DNA from: Chitinophaga pinensis
GTDB taxonomy: Bacteria > Bacteroidota > Bacteroidia > Bacteroidales > GCA-2748055
Reading direction: 5' to 3'
Assembly: GCA_945863035.1 (NCBI GenBank)
Contig: CAMAZH010000018.1
Coordinates: 1 to 43,799, forward strand
Length of the DNA stretch: 43,799 bases
Shown here: in pieces, positions 41,935-43,799 of the stretch
Position numbering within the stretch: position 1 is the stretch's first letter
How the letters are laid out: every line of letters starts with the position of its first letter
Notes under the pieces: generated by a model
Seen by the model: the letters and a program-made list of their open reading frames with translations, nothing else
What the model was told of the DNA's origin: nothing
Database searches by the model: none
Position numbers and translations under genes: made by a program

Positions 41935-43799
41935 ATGAAAAGTTTATACATTCTCGTTTTTTTCGCAACGATTTCTGCTGTGGTTTCTGGGCAACCCAGT
42001 GATGTTTTGGAAGAGTACAATACTTTTCTGCGGGATCATAAAAACCTCAGCTATTCGGCTACCTCTGCTCTGTTTCCATTGCAAAGCCAGTATTTTCAAG
42101 CTGTACCCGAACTGGAGCATTTGAATTCGTTTTCATATATGGATTCAGTGCTTATCAAGATGGACCTTAACCTGGCTGAAAAAGAGATGCTTGCCAAAAA
42201 CGGTTTTGTGGTAACCGAGCGCATTAACTACGAGAAATTTGTTTTTGCCTTAAAGGATATCTATTTCAAGGATCTGCCCGTGATGGTTACCACCGACATG
42301 ATGCTTTATGCCTTGCACGCTTCGTATGATGGTATCTTAAAAAAACTTGAATACAGTCTTCTCCGCCCCAACCTTATTGAAATCCTTCAGAATTTCCGCA
42401 GTTCCTACAATTCACTGGTTACCAGATATTCCGGATATCCTGAGTTATCCGATCCGCTTCGGGATGTTGACTTGTATATAAGCATCCCACTTGCGCTTTT
42501 AGGTGAAACAACCCTGCCTGCCAATATCGACAATCAGGAAACATTTGATCTGCTTTTGGCAAAGATAAAAGCGGAAAACGGTTTTGAAGTGATGCCTCTG
42601 TTTTCGGAGCATCAAAGAATTCTTGATTTCAGCCAGTTCAAAACCCGCGGCCATTACACCGAAAAAATCTATACTGAAACCGGCCAGGATTCATTGGCTT
42701 CCTATTTTAAGGCAATGATCTGGTTGGGGCGTATGGATTTCCTGCTTACGCCTCCTCCTGCATTTGACCAGGAACCCTGGTCTGAGAAGGATATCCGGAG
42801 AATGAATATCTCAGCCCTCCTCGTGAATGAGTTGATCGAAACCTCGGGCATGCGCAACATGTTAAGCCAGAACGAGCAAACAATAGACCTCATGGTTGGT
42901 GAAAGTGATAACCTTACAACAGGGGAATTGAACAATATCTGCCTGGCCTTAGAAATCAACAATGCAGCCGATCTGTTGGATTCTCTGAAATACCAAAACT
43001 TCAAAAAGAAACTCCTAAGCAGCCCGGAATCGGGTCAAATGATTCTGTCGGACATTTTTATGGTTGATCCCTATAGCTCAGAGCCCGATCCGCTTCCTGT
43101 TTCGTTCAGGCTTTTAGGACAGCGGTTTATAATCGATTCCTATTTCTTTAGCCAATTGGTTTTTGACCGGATTATATATGAAGGACAAAAAATCTTCAGG
43201 CCACTTCCTTCACCGCTTGATGCTGCCTTTATTCTTGGAAACAATGACGCACTGAATCTTTTGGAAGAGGAAATAAATACTTATCATTATGGAACACAGC
43301 TGAGTTGCCTTCGAAAGCTTACTGATCTTTACGATCAGGAATTCTGGCAAAAGTCTTTATACAATTCCTGGCTTTCCTGCCTTCGTACCTTAAACTCAAA
43401 GCCGGAGTGGGAGGGGATGCCCTTTTTCCTTTCAACAGCTGCCTGGCAGCACGAAAAACTGAACACCCAACTTGCCTCATGGAGTCAGCTTAGACACGAT
43501 AATCTGCTGTATGCCAAACAATCGTATACAGGCGGAACGAGTTGCTCCTACCCATATAGTTATATTGAACCCTATCCAGAGTTTTACAAGGGATTATCGC
43601 AATTTGCCCTGCAGGCAGAAACCTTCTTCAACCAGCTACCTGTTGATCCCAAAATAAAAGACTATTTTCTTGGTATGAAGTCAACCTGCGATACATTGAC
43701 GCAAATTTTGGATAAGCAGATGAACAATCTGCCTTATTCCGACGTGGAGACAGCTTTTATGAAAAATATGTATGTCTATCAACAAGGGGCAATGTGCGG
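41935..43799 (+). CDS. DUF3160 family secreted protein, 3'-truncated by window edge
   Basis: The frame opens at ATG 41935 and stays open to the last base (621 codons visible). A signal peptide (MKSLYILVFFATISAVVSGQ) starts the protein. The remainder is helical with DUF3160 hallmarks: NYEKFVFALKDIYFKDLPVM, TTDMMLYALHASYDGIL, SFRLLGQRFIIDSYFFSQLV, LRHDNLLYAKQSYTGG and YIEPYPEFYKGL. DUF3160 proteins are large exported proteins of unknown function found in Bacteroidota and some other groups. It has its own promoter, divergent from the paralog B gene. The C-terminus is beyond the window, so a T9SS tail cannot be excluded. Confidence 0.85.
   Translation, partial: MKSLYILVFFATISAVVSGQPSDVLEEYNTFLRDHKNLSYSATSALFPLQSQYFQAVPELEHLNSFSYMDSVLIKMDLNLAEKEMLAKNGFVVTERINYEKFVFALKDIYFKDLPVMVTTDMMLYALHASYDGILKKLEYSLLRPNLIEILQNFRSSYNSLVTRYSGYPELSDPLRDVDLYISIPLALLGETTLPANIDNQETFDLLLAKIKAENGFEVMPLFSEHQRILDFSQFKTRGHYTEKIYTETGQDSLASYFKAMIWLGRMDFLLTPPPAFDQEPWSEKDIRRMNISALLVNELIETSGMRNMLSQNEQTIDLMVGESDNLTTGELNNICLALEINNAADLLDSLKYQNFKKKLLSSPESGQMILSDIFMVDPYSSEPDPLPVSFRLLGQRFIIDSYFFSQLVFDRIIYEGQKIFRPLPSPLDAAFILGNNDALNLLEEEINTYHYGTQLSCLRKLTDLYDQEFWQKSLYNSWLSCLRTLNSKPEWEGMPFFLSTAAWQHEKLNTQLASWSQLRHDNLLYAKQSYTGGTSCSYPYSYIEPYPEFYKGLSQFALQAETFFNQLPVDPKIKDYFLGMKSTCDTLTQILDKQMNNLPYSDVETAFMKNMYVYQQGAMC

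Noticed and set aside
42702-43004. 100-codon minus-strand ORF
   Set aside because: Antisense to the DUF3160 frame, which is open across the whole region and shows family motifs.

Overview
The window is chromosomal DNA of a Bacteroidota bacterium, most likely an environmental member of Bacteroidales/Marinilabiliales. The support is: two secreted proteins with type IX secretion (T9SS) C-terminal sorting domains; several TAnnTTTG-type -7 promoter elements, two with an upstream TTG at 20 bp; a sensor kinase with a Reg_prop/Y_Y_Y ectodomain; DUF4465, DUF3160 and DUF6913 proteins; and a SEC-C-tailed SecA. No insertion sequence, prophage, CRISPR array, tRNA or rRNA was seen. Gene assignments come from reading motifs, not from database searches.

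Layout. 1-6.2 kb: 3' part of secA, a bidirectional terminator, then a minus-strand cluster ligA - DUF6913 - dapA. 6.6-9.9 kb: a tightly coupled membrane cluster (TM2 protein, DUF2752 protein, DUF4870-like protein, M48 metalloprotease) followed after 15 bp by a dicarboxylate/amino-acid symporter. 10.1-13.1 kb: a DUF389 membrane protein and a radical-SAM 2,3-aminomutase whose substrate-binding positions suggest glutamate rather than lysine. 13.2-17.1 kb: a propeller histidine kinase and its NarL-type response regulator. 17.4-21.3 kb: a 1295-residue secreted glycerophosphodiesterase with a duplicated FN3/Ig-like/LamG block and a T9SS tail.

21.4-28.0 kb is the most interesting region. A cobalamin riboswitch precedes a DUF4465 lipoprotein, a T9SS-exported lysyl-endopeptidase-like serine protease, a BtuF-like lipoprotein, a 90-aa conserved small protein, BtuC, BtuD and a small membrane protein. 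No TonB-dependent receptor is present in the cluster. The arrangement suggests B12-repressed capture of cobalamin at the cell surface, possibly by proteolytic release from carrier proteins, with inner-membrane import by BtuFCD.

28.0-31.0 kb: a minus-strand glycosyltransferase, a secreted protein with repeated W-M-x-x-P-x-x-W motifs, and a gene-free stretch holding a sigma-54-like promoter and a strong terminator that together could delimit a short RNA of about 85 nt. 30.2-39.1 kb is mostly housekeeping: argS, folD and ffh (minus), a TPR protein - phosphosulfolactate synthase-like - aroE operon, an acyl-ACP thioesterase, and truA (minus, TTG start). 39.1-41.7 kb: two tandem paralogous outer-membrane-type proteins. 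The window ends inside a DUF3160 protein that runs off the right edge.
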